Positions 40,711 to 48,925 of a stretch of DNA of 64,000 bases are shown one piece after another (within the stretch, counting starts at the first letter, position 1; each line of letters opens with the position of its first letter). Under the pieces are notes generated by a model. The model was not told the origin of the DNA. It saw only the letters and a list, made by a program, of their open reading frames with translations, and ran no database searches. Origin of the DNA: Flammeovirgaceae bacterium. Its GTDB lineage: Bacteria > Bacteroidota > Bacteroidia > Cytophagales > Cyclobacteriaceae. The position numbers were made by a program, and so were the translations under genes. Location of the stretch: NCBI GenBank assembly GCA_016709845.1, contig JADJMA010000007.1, positions 1 to 64,000 of the forward strand, written 5' to 3'.

Positions 40711-41161
40711 TTAATTGTAAAAGACTAGTTCCATCACTCTTGCTGTAGAAGGACATACTTGAGAAAATTCAGTTGATAATTTTATTTCATCAGGAACCTG
40801 ATCTCGCAGCACTTCAGTGAATCCGAATTTTTGAAAAAGAAAAAGCTGTTTCTGTTAGAAGATAAACTTCTTTAATGCCTGCCATACGCGCATGCTGCAA
40901 CAGATCTTCAACAATTTGTTTTCCATGTTGTTGACTTCTTAACTCCGGACTCACCGCCAATGATCGTAACAAGGCTTTGTCGCCATAAAACTCCAGTCCA
41001 CCCGAACCAACCAATACGTCATCAGCATTGTAGTAGGTTAGGAGTAGACTGTTCTCAAGTTTTATATTCTCCGCGGGCAGTTGATTTACAAGTAAAAACT
41101 TTTTAAGTGCTTCCAGCTCTTTTTCTGTTTTCACTTGCTGTGAAACAACAAATTCCTTCAT
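40711..41161 (-). CDS. arsN2: ArsN2-like GNAT acetyltransferase (frameshifted near end)
   Basis: A small GNAT protein: acceptor part VGSGGLEFYGDKALLRSLAV and acetyl-CoA loop SQQHGKQIVEDLLQHARMAG (an R/QxxGxG-like motif), then VYLLTETA. A frameshift near 40845 hides the C-terminus; the other frame continues FQKFGFTEVLRDQVPDEIKL and ends with ARVMELVFYN at 40711. Total length is about 150. FxKxGF and the SxEF/CP ending are typical of arsenic-cluster acetyltransferases, which may acetylate organoarsenicals or glutamine analogues. It lies 57 bases after arsM. Confidence 0.85.
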
Positions 41162-41218
41162 GACTCAAAAGTTCAGAACATTTTTTGAAACGTTGAACTA
41201 CACCCTATTAGAATTTTG

Positions 41219-42091
41219 TTAACAACAATCAGAATCGGACCCACAGCAGGCTTCCTTAGCAGCCAGATTTTTTGGTTGTATGTTAGGTTTTTCTGCGTAT
41301 ACTGTAATGCTAAAGATGCCCAACTCTTCTTTCTTTACCAGTTCTATTTCCTGATCTGTTAAGTAAGATTTTAAAATCTCATCAGGTACTGAAATTCTTT
41401 TATTCTTTTGAATTTCAAGATTAATAAAACCAGCATCCTTTATCACCTGAAGATACTCCTCTTTTTGGATAGCCCCAGCGATGCAACCCGCATACATCTC
41501 AGCACTTTTTATTAATCCTTCCGGTAGTTTACCCGTCAACACGATATCAGAGATGCTAAAGTGCCCTCCTGGCTTTAAGATTCGATATGTTTCCGTAAAT
41601 GCTTTTGTTTTGTCAGGAACGAGGTTCATCACACAATTACTTACAACTACATCGGCAACATTGTTATTCACGGGTAAGTTTTCAATGTCGCCTAATCTAA
41701 ATTCAACATTGTGATAGCCGAGCTTTTCGGTATTGAGTCTTGCTTTTTCAATCATCCTTTCTGTAAAGTCAACACCAATTACTTTGCCTTCTGCTCCGGT
41801 TATTGCGCGAGCAATAAAAGCATCATTGCCAGCTCCTGAACCCAGATCAATCACCGTATCATTAGGTTTTATTTTGGCATATTCGGTTGGTAAACCGCAG
41901 CCTAACCCCAGGTCTGCATCTTGGGTATAGCCTTGTAATTTGCTGTAGTCCTCTGCCATGAGCGCCTCATCAATGGTTGCACATCCACAGCTGCTTCCAC
42001 AACAACTGGTTTCATTTTGTAATTTACTTTGATTGGCAATTTCGCCATAGCGCTCTTTGACCATTTCCTTAAGTTCTTCTGAGTTTTTCAT
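41219..42091 (-). CDS. arsM: Arsenite S-adenosylmethionine methyltransferase
   Basis: The intact 290-residue protein has an SAM-binding motif DLGSGAGNDAFIARA at about residues 82-96 and the three cysteines that bind As(III) in the ArsM family, in GLGCGLP, SNCVMNLVPD and YAGCIAGA. Extra cysteine clusters occur at both ends: CCGSSCGC near residue 29 and CCGSDSDCC at the C-terminus. ArsM methylates arsenite using SAM and thiols, yielding volatile or less bound species. An ArsR-type palindrome lies just upstream (42112-42127), so it is probably induced by arsenite. Confidence 0.95.
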   Translation of the reverse strand: MKNSEELKEMVKERYGEIANQSKLQNETSCCGSSCGCATIDEALMAEDYSKLQGYTQDADLGLGCGLPTEYAKIKPNDTVIDLGSGAGNDAFIARAITGAEGKVIGVDFTERMIEKARLNTEKLGYHNVEFRLGDIENLPVNNNVADVVVSNCVMNLVPDKTKAFTETYRILKPGGHFSISDIVLTGKLPEGLIKSAEMYAGCIAGAIQKEEYLQVIKDAGFINLEIQKNKRISVPDEILKSYLTDQEIELVKKEELGIFSITVYAEKPNIQPKNLAAKEACCGSDSDCC

Positions 42092-42111
42092 TGTATTTAA
42101 ATTTAAATGTT

Positions 42112-42127
42112 ATCGCAATATTACGAT
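42112..42127. promoter_or_regulatory. Second, imperfect ArsR-type operator upstream of arsM
   Basis: ATCGCAAT is followed directly by ATTACGAT, a 16-base inverted repeat with one mismatch. Its half-site ATCGnAAT overlaps the half-site of the perfect palindrome before arsR. It lies 21 bases upstream of the arsM start, in the arsR-arsM gap. Confidence 0.6.
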
Positions 42128-42146
42128 TAGGTTGATCAAAAAAAGT

Positions 42147-42470
42147 TCAGCAACAATTATCTTTCACACTCTGTAAAAGGTTTCCCAATAGCTTATTAGC
42201 CTTACTAATAGTTTTGGCATCAATGCAATAGCAAACTGTAGGCCCTTCGATTTCGCCTATTATTACGCCAACTTTCTTAAGTTCTTTCAAGTGTTGCGAA
42301 ACGGTTGATTGTGAGAGCGGGAGTTCTTCCACAATATCTCCGCAAACACAAGCCTTTTTTTCTGATAGGTACTGCAGAATCGCGATGCGGGCCGGGTGGC
42401 CCAGCACTTTGGCGATTGCCGCAATTTCGTTTTGTTCCTTCGTAAATTCTTCGGTCTTGGAAAGTCCCAT
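42147..42470 (-). CDS. arsR: ArsR family metalloregulator
   Basis: A 107-residue winged-helix repressor. The metal-site motif is KACVCGDIVEEL (CVC at about residues 40-42, in the alpha-3/4 region of As(III)-responsive ArsR), and the recognition helix is LSQSTVSQHLKELKKVGVI. A C-terminal CC pair could add ligands. It should repress its own operon and release DNA on arsenite binding. It is the first gene of arsR-arsM-arsN2, and a perfect palindrome lies 6 bases before its start codon. Confidence 0.93.
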   Translation of the reverse strand: MGLSKTEEFTKEQNEIAAIAKVLGHPARIAILQYLSEKKACVCGDIVEELPLSQSTVSQHLKELKKVGVIIGEIEGPTVCYCIDAKTISKANKLLGNLLQSVKDNCC

Positions 42471-42476
42471 GGTGTA

Positions 42477-42498
42477 TTAATCGTAATAATACGATTAA
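42477..42498. promoter_or_regulatory. Perfect ArsR-type operator upstream of arsR
   Basis: TTAATCGTA (42477-42485) and TACGATTAA (42490-42498) form a 9-bp perfect inverted repeat with a 4-base spacer, directly before the arsR start. Position and symmetry suit an autoregulatory ArsR operator. Confidence 0.75.
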
Positions 42499-42517
42499 AG
42501 TTTCAGATTTGTGAAAA

Positions 42518-43726
42518 TTATTTTCCGAAGGGGATACGCTTAAGGGCAAGTTGCCCATTACTTATTACCAGCAGAGCATCCTGAAGATGCCTGATTTCTT
42601 CGAGTGGATTGCCCGGAATTAACACTAAATCAGCGTCATACCCTTTTTCAATTCGACCTGTACTTTTAGCAACACCTAATAGTTCAGATGCGACTACGGT
42701 TGCCGATTGAAGGGCTTCATAGTTTGTCATTCCCATACGAACAAAGTGCGCACACTCTAATGAAACCCGGCTGGTTGTGTTGGCTGTATAACTATTATCG
42801 GCACCTGTAACAATTTTAACTCCGAGCTCATGAGCCTTCTTAAAAACCTTTTCAGCTTGTGGCATCATGAACTTGCCACGGAGTTCAAGTACTGGTCCTT
42901 CATAATCGCCACCCGGCTGCGTTAAGTCTTCTAATGTGATGAATGTAGGCACCAGATAGGTGCCGCGTTCTTTCATCAGTTTGAGGTGTCTCGTCACTTA
43001 AAATGTACCATGTTCAATACTTTTTGCACCAGCGAGAACAGCAGCGCGCGATCCCTCATCGCCATGGGCATGAATCATAACCGGCACATTATGTTTACCT
43101 GCTTCTTGTACGATTACCCGTATTTGTTGTTCGGTATAAACTTGTTCACGCGGATCGGTATCGGGCCTGCCGGCACGTTCGGTACCCCTGGTTTTAATTA
43201 CTTTGGCACCTCGGTCAATATTTACATTAACCAATAGCTTAAGTTGATCATCTGTATTCACTCCATTGATTAAAGGAGCCAGGCGAACATCGGCCAGTAT
43301 TGTTTCTTCCAGATTGGGAGACACATAAACCCCTGCGGCAATAATATCCGGGCCCGCAATACTTCCAATCTTTACAAGGTTAGCAAGCGCAACATCCTGA
43401 TAGGCTGGAACGCCTGCAGTGCGTACGGTAGTAACCCCGGTTTCCAGGGCGCGTTTTGCTGATGCCAGATTATCCAGGTGCGAGTGAGCATCAATCATTC
43501 CCGGTATTAAGTAATAACCTTGACAATCAATTATTTCATGACCCGCTGGTGGAGCTACTGTGCTCACAGATTCAATTTTTCCATTCTTAACAAGCACCGT
43601 GCTTCGGGGATAGATTTTGTTTTCAGTTCCTGTAAACACATTGGCATTTACTAAGGCATAATTCTTTTGTTGGGCATAACCTGCGAGGCTGACAATCATC
43701 GCAATACAAAATGAGAAGTTCTTCAT
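42518..43726 (-). CDS. Exported imidazolonepropionase-like amidohydrolase (frameshifted)
   Basis: A metal-dependent amidohydrolase with a signal peptide (FSFCIAMIVSLAGYAQ). The HxH motif is LIPGMIDAHSHLDNL at about residues 70-84; VMIHAHGDEGSRAAVLAGAKSIEHGTF carries further metal ligands (quoted as VMIHAHGDEG and AKSIEHGTF); the catalytic Asp lies in KIVTGADNSYTAN in the second frame; DLVLIPGNPLEEI closes the beta-sandwich. Frame changes near 43000. About 402 residues after correction. Such exported members often hydrolyse peptides or cyclic amides. Substrate unknown. Confidence 0.85.
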
Positions 43727-43881
43727 AAGTATATTAATTTGATTCCGTCAAGATATCCTTTCTTTTGGGTTTGAGCAATGAAGAATTTAGATCATTAATG
43801 ATTTTGAATGGTAATCAGGTATTTGATCTGGCTAAGATTTGAGTGAACTTGGCAATAAATTATACTTAAAGAATTCTCATT

Positions 43882-44925
43882 ATGATTGCGACCCAGGGTT
43901 ATGCTGCTCAAAATGCCAAGGCTCCATTAAGTCCGTTTAATTTTGAAAGGCGGGAAGTTGGAGTTCATGATGTAAAAATCGAGATACAATTTTGTGGCGT
44001 TTGTCATTCGGATCTACATCAGGTGAGAGACGAATGGGGTGGGTCCATGTATCCGATGGTACCCGGTCACGAAATAGTTGGTAAGATTAGTCATATTGGT
44101 TCGGGAGTAAAGAAGCTTAAAGTAGGGGAGTTGGCAGGCGTGGGTTGCTTTGTTGACTCCTGTCGTACATGCCCAAGTTGCCGGGCAGGTAATGAACAGT
44201 ATTGCGAAACCAGGTTGGCTGGTACCTACAACGGGTATGAAACAGATAGAAAAACCCCTACCTATGGGGGGTATTCAAAGTGTATTGTGGTGGATGAGAA
44301 TTATTGTCTTAAGATATCTGACAAATTATCGCTGGCTGCTGTTGCTCCCTTATTATGCGCGGGAATCACTACCTATTCGCCTTTAAGGCACTGGAAGGTT
44401 GGTGCAGGACAAAAGGTTGCTATTGTCGGGTTAGGCGGGCTAGGGCACATGGCGGTAAAATTTGCTGTCTCGTTTGGTGCGGAAGTAACGGTGCTTAGTT
44501 CTTCACCTTCAAAAGAGAGTGATTCCTTACGATTTGGAGCCCATAATTTTCTGAATACCAAGGATAAAAAGACTATATCTAAAGCTAAAAATCAATTTGA
44601 TTTTATTCTGGATACTGTGGCAGCTAATCATGATTTGAATATGTATTTGAATCTGCTTAAGACCGATGGCACGATGGTTTTGGTTGGTATACCCACGGAA
44701 GCTACACCCGTTCACGCCTTTAGTTTAATTCCAAAACGAAAAACCCTTGCTGGCTCAATGATTGGAGGAATTCGCGAAACCCAGGAGATGCTTGATTACT
44801 GCGCTGCTCACGATATTGTATCCGATATTGAATTGATTGCCATGAAAGATATTGAAACCGCCTATTCGCGGATGCTGAAGGGCGATGTTCGGTACCGGTT
44901 TGTTATTGACGTTGCAACTCTATAG
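43882..44925 (+). CDS. Zinc-dependent NAD(P) alcohol dehydrogenase (cinnamyl-ADH type)
   Basis: The intact 347-residue MDR enzyme has the catalytic zinc site CGVCHSDLHQ at about residues 37-46 and GHEIVG at about 62, the structural zinc loop CRTCPSCRAGNEQYC at about 94-108, and the Rossmann motif GLGGLGHMAVK at about 183. It resembles YahK/cinnamyl alcohol dehydrogenase-like aldehyde reductases, commonly NADP-dependent. It stands alone on the plus strand and its end overlaps the apparent end of the convergent transketolase gene. Confidence 0.9.
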   Translation: MIATQGYAAQNAKAPLSPFNFERREVGVHDVKIEIQFCGVCHSDLHQVRDEWGGSMYPMVPGHEIVGKISHIGSGVKKLKVGELAGVGCFVDSCRTCPSCRAGNEQYCETRLAGTYNGYETDRKTPTYGGYSKCIVVDENYCLKISDKLSLAAVAPLLCAGITTYSPLRHWKVGAGQKVAIVGLGGLGHMAVKFAVSFGAEVTVLSSSPSKESDSLRFGAHNFLNTKDKKTISKAKNQFDFILDTVAANHDLNMYLNLLKTDGTMVLVGIPTEATPVHAFSLIPKRKTLAGSMIGGIRETQEMLDYCAAHDIVSDIELIAMKDIETAYSRMLKGDVRYRFVIDVATL

Positions 44926-45905
44926 AAATAATAAGAATAGCTAGGGCTAACCTATTTTTTCGAGCGAGTGCTTTTTCAACAGCACTTACAATATTTTCGG
45001 TGCTGAGTCCATACTTCTTAAGCAACTGCGTAGGTGTGCCACTTTCACCGAAAGAGTCATTAACAGCAACCATTTCAAGAGGGGCTGGGTTGAATCTTGA
45101 GAGAACTTGTGCAACACTGTCACCAAGTCCACCATTGATCTGATGCTCTTCGCAGGTAACTGCACAGCCCGTTTTTTGCACTGAAGCCAGAATCGCTTCA
45201 ACGTCCAAAGGTTTTATAGTATGAATATTTATTACCTCTACAGAGATTCCTTTTTCAGCTAAAATGGCCTCGGCTTCAATGGCCAACCAAACCATGTGGC
45301 CGGTGGCAAAAATTGTCACCTGATTGCCCTCAATCATTTTGTCAGCTTTGCCAATAACAAAGGGTCTGTCCGCAGTAAAGATGGGCCAGCTTGGCCGACC
45401 AAAACGCAAATAAGCCGGACCGCTATGAGCTCCCAAAGCAATGGTTGCCGCCTTGGTTTGATTATGATCGCAGGGTACAACAACAGTCATTCCGGGCAAC
45501 ATTTTCATCATTCCAATATCCTCAAGTATCTGATGAGTAGCACCATCCTCCCCAAGAGTTAAACCTGCGTGAGAAGCACAAATCTTAACATTTTTACCGG
45601 AGTAAGCGATTGATTGACGGATTTGATCATACACCCGACCTGTCGAAAAGTTGGCGAAGGTTCCCGTAAATGGAATCTTTCCACCGATGGTCATACCCGC
45701 TGCCAGACCCATCATATTAGCCTCCGCAATCCCTACCTGAAAGAATCTTTCCGGGAACTCCTTTTTGAATGCGTCCATCTTTAGAGAGCCCGTTAAATCG
45801 GCACAAAGAGCGACTACATTAGAATTGGATTTTCCCAGTTCATGAAGGCCTGCGCCAAAGCCTGAACGGGTGTCTTTTCTTTTCGGTAAAGGTGTACTTG
45901 GTCAT
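44903..45905 (-). CDS. Transketolase C-terminal subunit (frameshifted)
   Basis: The start ATG 45905 gives MTKYTFTEKK, then after removal of one A near 45883 DTRSGFGAGLHELGKSNSNV and VALCADLTGSLKMDAFKKEF. The rest is the pyrimidine-binding and C-terminal domains of a split transketolase: VGIAEANMMGLAAGMTIGGK with the catalytic Glu, ASHAGLTLGEDGATHQ, AYLRFGRPSWPIF and NGGLGDSVAQVL. One missing A in the run at 44955-44960 would give a stop at 44952 and remove the overlap with the alcohol dehydrogenase gene; I think this is the real end. No N-terminal (TPP-binding) partner is in the window. Confidence 0.87.
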
Positions 45906-46317
45906 GAATCAAAATTTAGCTACAAGTTTAGGCATTCCCACGTTAACTTCCTGATGCCAGTTAAGGATTTGTTAATATCAAAAACAAGAAACTTGCGTGA
46001 TAGATTTGCGTAAAACCAGTAAACGTGTTTATGTCAAAGGCCGATCGCAAACTTCTGTTATGGTTCATTGTACTTTTAGCTTTAGCTCTTCTGCCTTGGT
46101 TTGTTTGATGTATTACTATGAGGTAAGTCACATAATCAAAAGACTATTATTGAACATATTTTATGACTTTAGTCCTGATGTTAAAAAGAAAAAATAATTT
46201 GTAAATACTCAGCAATATTCTGAACGATCCGATCTTTGATATCGTTTAATTAGTGTAGTCATACGATTACCAGAATGTTCTGAAAACTTCAGGATAGTTA
46301 CTTTAAAAATTACCTAT
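45906..46317. other. Intergenic region with only a possible micro-ORF
   Basis: Divergent gap between the transketolase gene and the YtxH gene. Besides the 25-codon frame at 46031 I see AT-rich sequence and no clear promoter element or structured RNA. A 66-codon frame starting 45997 overlaps the micro-ORF out of frame and looks spurious. Confidence 0.45.
46031..46108 (+). CDS. Possible 25-residue membrane micro-protein
   Basis: ATG 46031 opens a 25-codon frame ending TGA 46106-46108. It reads as a charged head (MSKADRKLL) followed by one hydrophobic helix (LWFIVLLALALLPWFV). Composition is what one expects for a real single-pass micro-protein and not random AT-rich sequence. There is no strong ribosome binding site, and it could also be the N-terminus of a frameshifted longer gene. 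Function unknown. Confidence 0.4.
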   Translation: MSKADRKLLLWFIVLLALALLPWFV

Positions 46318-46569
46318 ATGAATACCGCGGGAAAAGTAATGGTAGGTGTTTTAACTGGAGCGGCAGTGGGATTATTAACAGGAATTCTACTTGCACCCGA
46401 CAGTGGAAAAAGAACAAGAGAAAAACTTGTAGGAAAATCAAAGGACCTAAGAAATAAGGTTACTGATTCGTTAGATGATGTTAAGATGGCTTACAATAGA
46501 AAGGTTGATGTTTTTGCAAACCAAAGTAAGTCAGGTATTGAATCTATAAAAAACGGATTGAAAGTTTAA
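46318..46569 (+). CDS. YtxH domain protein
   Basis: An 83-residue protein with a glycine-rich membrane segment (VMVGVLTGAAVGLLTGILLAP) followed by DSGKRTREKLVGKSKDLRNK and an amphipathic helix. This is the YtxH/gas-vesicle-like small protein pattern found in stress-induced loci. It is intact, monocistronic and ends in a strong terminator. Role is not established; a membrane-associated stress protein is the usual suggestion. Confidence 0.85.
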   Translation: MNTAGKVMVGVLTGAAVGLLTGILLAPDSGKRTREKLVGKSKDLRNKVTDSLDDVKMAYNRKVDVFANQSKSGIESIKNGLKV

Positions 46570-46590
46570 TTTAGATTCTTTGATTTTAAA

Positions 46591-46622
46591 AATACACCGC
46601 CTTATGGGCGGTGTATTTTTTT
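46591..46622 (+). terminator. Rho-independent terminator after the YtxH gene
   Basis: AATACACCGCC (46591-46601) pairs with GGCGGTGTATT (46607-46617) around a short loop and runs into T8. It also could terminate the convergent aldehyde dehydrogenase gene, as an A run lies on the other side. Confidence 0.85.
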
Positions 46623-46627
46623 TGCCA

Positions 46628-48018
46628 CTAAAACCATTTAATAGTCAGATCAACTAATTTTTGTTTTGACGCGGTATAGGGCGGGGCCATGCCATCCAAT
46701 CCATTGACGGGTGCCCATTGTTTCAGAATGGCTCCGGGCATTAGAAAATGCCTCAAATCCAAAAAAGCCATTGCCCTTTCCAATACCACTATTGTTTACC
46801 CCACCAAAGGGAAGGTTGTTATTGATGAAATGGATGGCTGAATGATTTACGCATGTACCGCCTGCTCGAGTGTTTTAATGATTTGTCTACACTTTCCTTT
46901 TATCCTTGCTGAAGATATAGAATGCCAAGGGTTTCTCTTTTGAATTAATTTTATCAATAGCTTCTTGCAGTTCTGAATAAGACTAGAATGGCAAAATCGG
47001 GCCAAATATTTCTTTATCCCAAATTTCAGCATGATCTGGAACATTGGATACAATCGTGGGACTTACATAATCCTGCCTGCCATCTGTTTTTCCGCCAAAT
47101 GCACTTTAGCGCCTTTATCCATTGCATCATTTAAATATCCTTCAACGCGTTGAAAGTGCCGGTGATTTACAATACGGTTGTATGATTCTGAGGCGGGAGG
47201 GTCTTCACTATAATGATTGTTAACGGTGGTTTTAAGCGCTCCATAAATTTATTGGCAACTTTTCATGTACCAGTACATAATCAGGAGCAATACAAATTTG
47301 TCCGTTGTTAAGCCATTTTCCCGCTGCGAACCGTTGGGCAGCTTTTTCAGATTAGCTGTTTGATCAACGATTGTGGGTGACTTGCCTCCTAGTTCTAAGG
47401 TTACAGATGTGAGGTTTTCGGCCGCAGCTTTCATTACCACTTTACCAATTTCAGGTGCACCTGTAAAAAAAATATGGTTGAAAGGCAACTTTAGTAATTC
47501 AGTTGATACAGCAGCATCTCCCTCTAACAAGGCAACTTCCGATTCAGGAAATAATTCAATAATTATCTTCTTCATCAAGGCAGAGATATGAGGTGTATGT
47601 TCTGACGGTTTGATCATTACACAGTTACCGGCCGCGATAGCAGAAATAAGTGGGCCAAACGTAAGGTTAAAAGGGAAGTTCCAGGGAGAGATAATGAGCA
47701 CTACACCTTTTGGTTCATAGTGAATATAAGAACTGGTTCCCAACTGCGACATGGGCGTAGCTACTTTATGCGGCTTCATCCATTTTGCGAGGTGAGCGAT
47801 GGAATGTTTTGCCTCTGAGGTGATTTTGTAAATTTCAGCAATGTCCACTTCCAAGGGATGCTTTTTGAAATCCTTATACAAGGCCTGCGTTGGAATTTCC
47901 TTGCCTGATATTTTAATTTTGTTTCGGCAGATTGTTGATGCCTTTTGAAACCGCTTTTTGTTTACTGTTCTTTTGCTGGAGAAGTCAGCATTTTTTGCTG
48001 AAACTTCTTTTGGAAGGG
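46628..48018 (-). pseudogene. Aldehyde dehydrogenase, heavily frameshifted
   Basis: Aldehyde dehydrogenase superfamily. The best-preserved frame (from about 48018 to 47249) has LYKDFKKHPLEVDIAEIYKI, GVVLIISPWNFPFNLTFGPL, MIKPSEHTPHIS, FTGAPEIGKVVMKAAAENL and TLELGGKSPTIVD with the catalytic Glu. The catalytic Cys region (GQICIAPDYVLV) and the C-terminus (NLPFGGVNNSGIGKGNGFFG ... LTIKWF, stop at 46628) are spread over several frames. At least five indels and an upstream in-frame TGA at 48019 are needed. It is the most damaged gene here, so it may be a true pseudogene, though error clustering is also possible. Membrane-lipid aldehyde dehydrogenases of this class oxidise fatty aldehydes. Confidence 0.78.
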
Positions 48019-48252
48019 TTCATTCAAGAATTCTTGTTATTTCATCTCGTTTCCGTAAATACGGGTTGATTTTGCTAGCTAAGGTCGTATGCATGAGCAG
48101 TGTCGGATATTTATTTTTTGAAGTGGATATCTATTGATGTTCTACTCTGTAAAGATAGTCAAAAATGGAAAGGTAAATTACCAGGATGAATTTAGAATTA
48201 ATTCACGGAAGCAAGATGAATAGTTAGTGTGATTTTAATATCAGATCGCTTA

Positions 48253-48816
48253 TTATCCTAACCCGAGAAATAAAAGAAATACCAGTACACTGAAAATAAA
48301 ACCAAACATAAACACCTGGTAGGCATACACCAGGAGGTTGTACTTTCGCTTTAAGATCAATCCATTGTTATATAAATCGATGGTCATGTGCTCATAAAGA
48401 TCGTTTCCGGAGTCAAGTAGGTTCTTAATTTCTTTGAGATATTCCTGCTGGGAATATTGGGCAATCACCCCAAAGAAAAGTAAACTTGATTTTTGCATTT
48501 CACCACCTTCACTTTTCGCCCTTATCAACTTAGGCCTTGCCGCTTGTATGGCGAAGATCACAGAAACAAGGCATGACAAAATAATAAGTACAATCGGGAT
48601 TATCACTTGAAACTCGTACGTATTTATTTTGCCAGCAACAGCACCATATCCCGTAATAGCTATGATAGAAGAAATGATCATCGTATTAATACTGATAATG
48701 ATGTTGGCTTTGTTATCGGCCATTTGTATTAAATTACCTTGATTCTGGTAGGTTGCTCTGAATAAAGTTTCGCGACCACGGGTCGACTTTTTTTTCTTGG
48801 GTCGCTTTTCTTCCAT
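48253..48816 (-). CDS. PycTM-like (DUF5706) membrane effector protein
   Basis: The intact 187-residue protein opens with a lysine-rich stretch and then RGRETLFRATYQNQGNLIQM with ADNKANIIISINTMIISS, the pattern of the DUF5706/PycTM family, whose members are membrane effectors of Pycsar cyclic-nucleotide defence. Membrane helices lie at about 39-60, 68-90 and 160-187. In many Bacteroidota this domain is fused behind an HD phosphohydrolase domain; here it stands alone. No PycC-type cyclase gene is adjacent. A defence role is a family-based possibility only. It sits downstream of the amidohydrolase pair but a terminator separates them. Confidence 0.78.
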   Translation of the reverse strand: MEEKRPKKKKSTRGRETLFRATYQNQGNLIQMADNKANIIISINTMIISSIIAITGYGAVAGKINTYEFQVIIPIVLIILSCLVSVIFAIQAARPKLIRAKSEGGEMQKSSLLFFGVIAQYSQQEYLKEIKNLLDSGNDLYEHMTIDLYNNGLILKRKYNLLVYAYQVFMFGFIFSVLVFLLFLGLG

Positions 48817-48868
48817 ACGATTAAAAGTAGTTATTTTTTCATTATGTAATGAATGAATAGTCTGAGAA

Positions 48869-48901
48869 CAAAAAAGGCAGCTTCCGTGATGGAAACTGCC
48901 T
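48869..48901 (-). terminator. Terminator of the amidohydrolase operon
   Basis: On the minus strand AGGCAGTTTCC pairs with GGAAGCTGCCT (one mismatch pair) and is followed by T6. It lies 25 bases after the stop codon of the gene ending at 48926 and isolates it from the PycTM-like gene. Confidence 0.8.
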
Positions 48902-48925
48902 AACTAATTTGATTCAAGGATCGAA

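Noticed and set aside
45997..46197. A 66-codon plus-strand frame in the transketolase-YtxH gap
   Set aside because: Composition looks random and it overlaps the more convincing 25-codon membrane frame.
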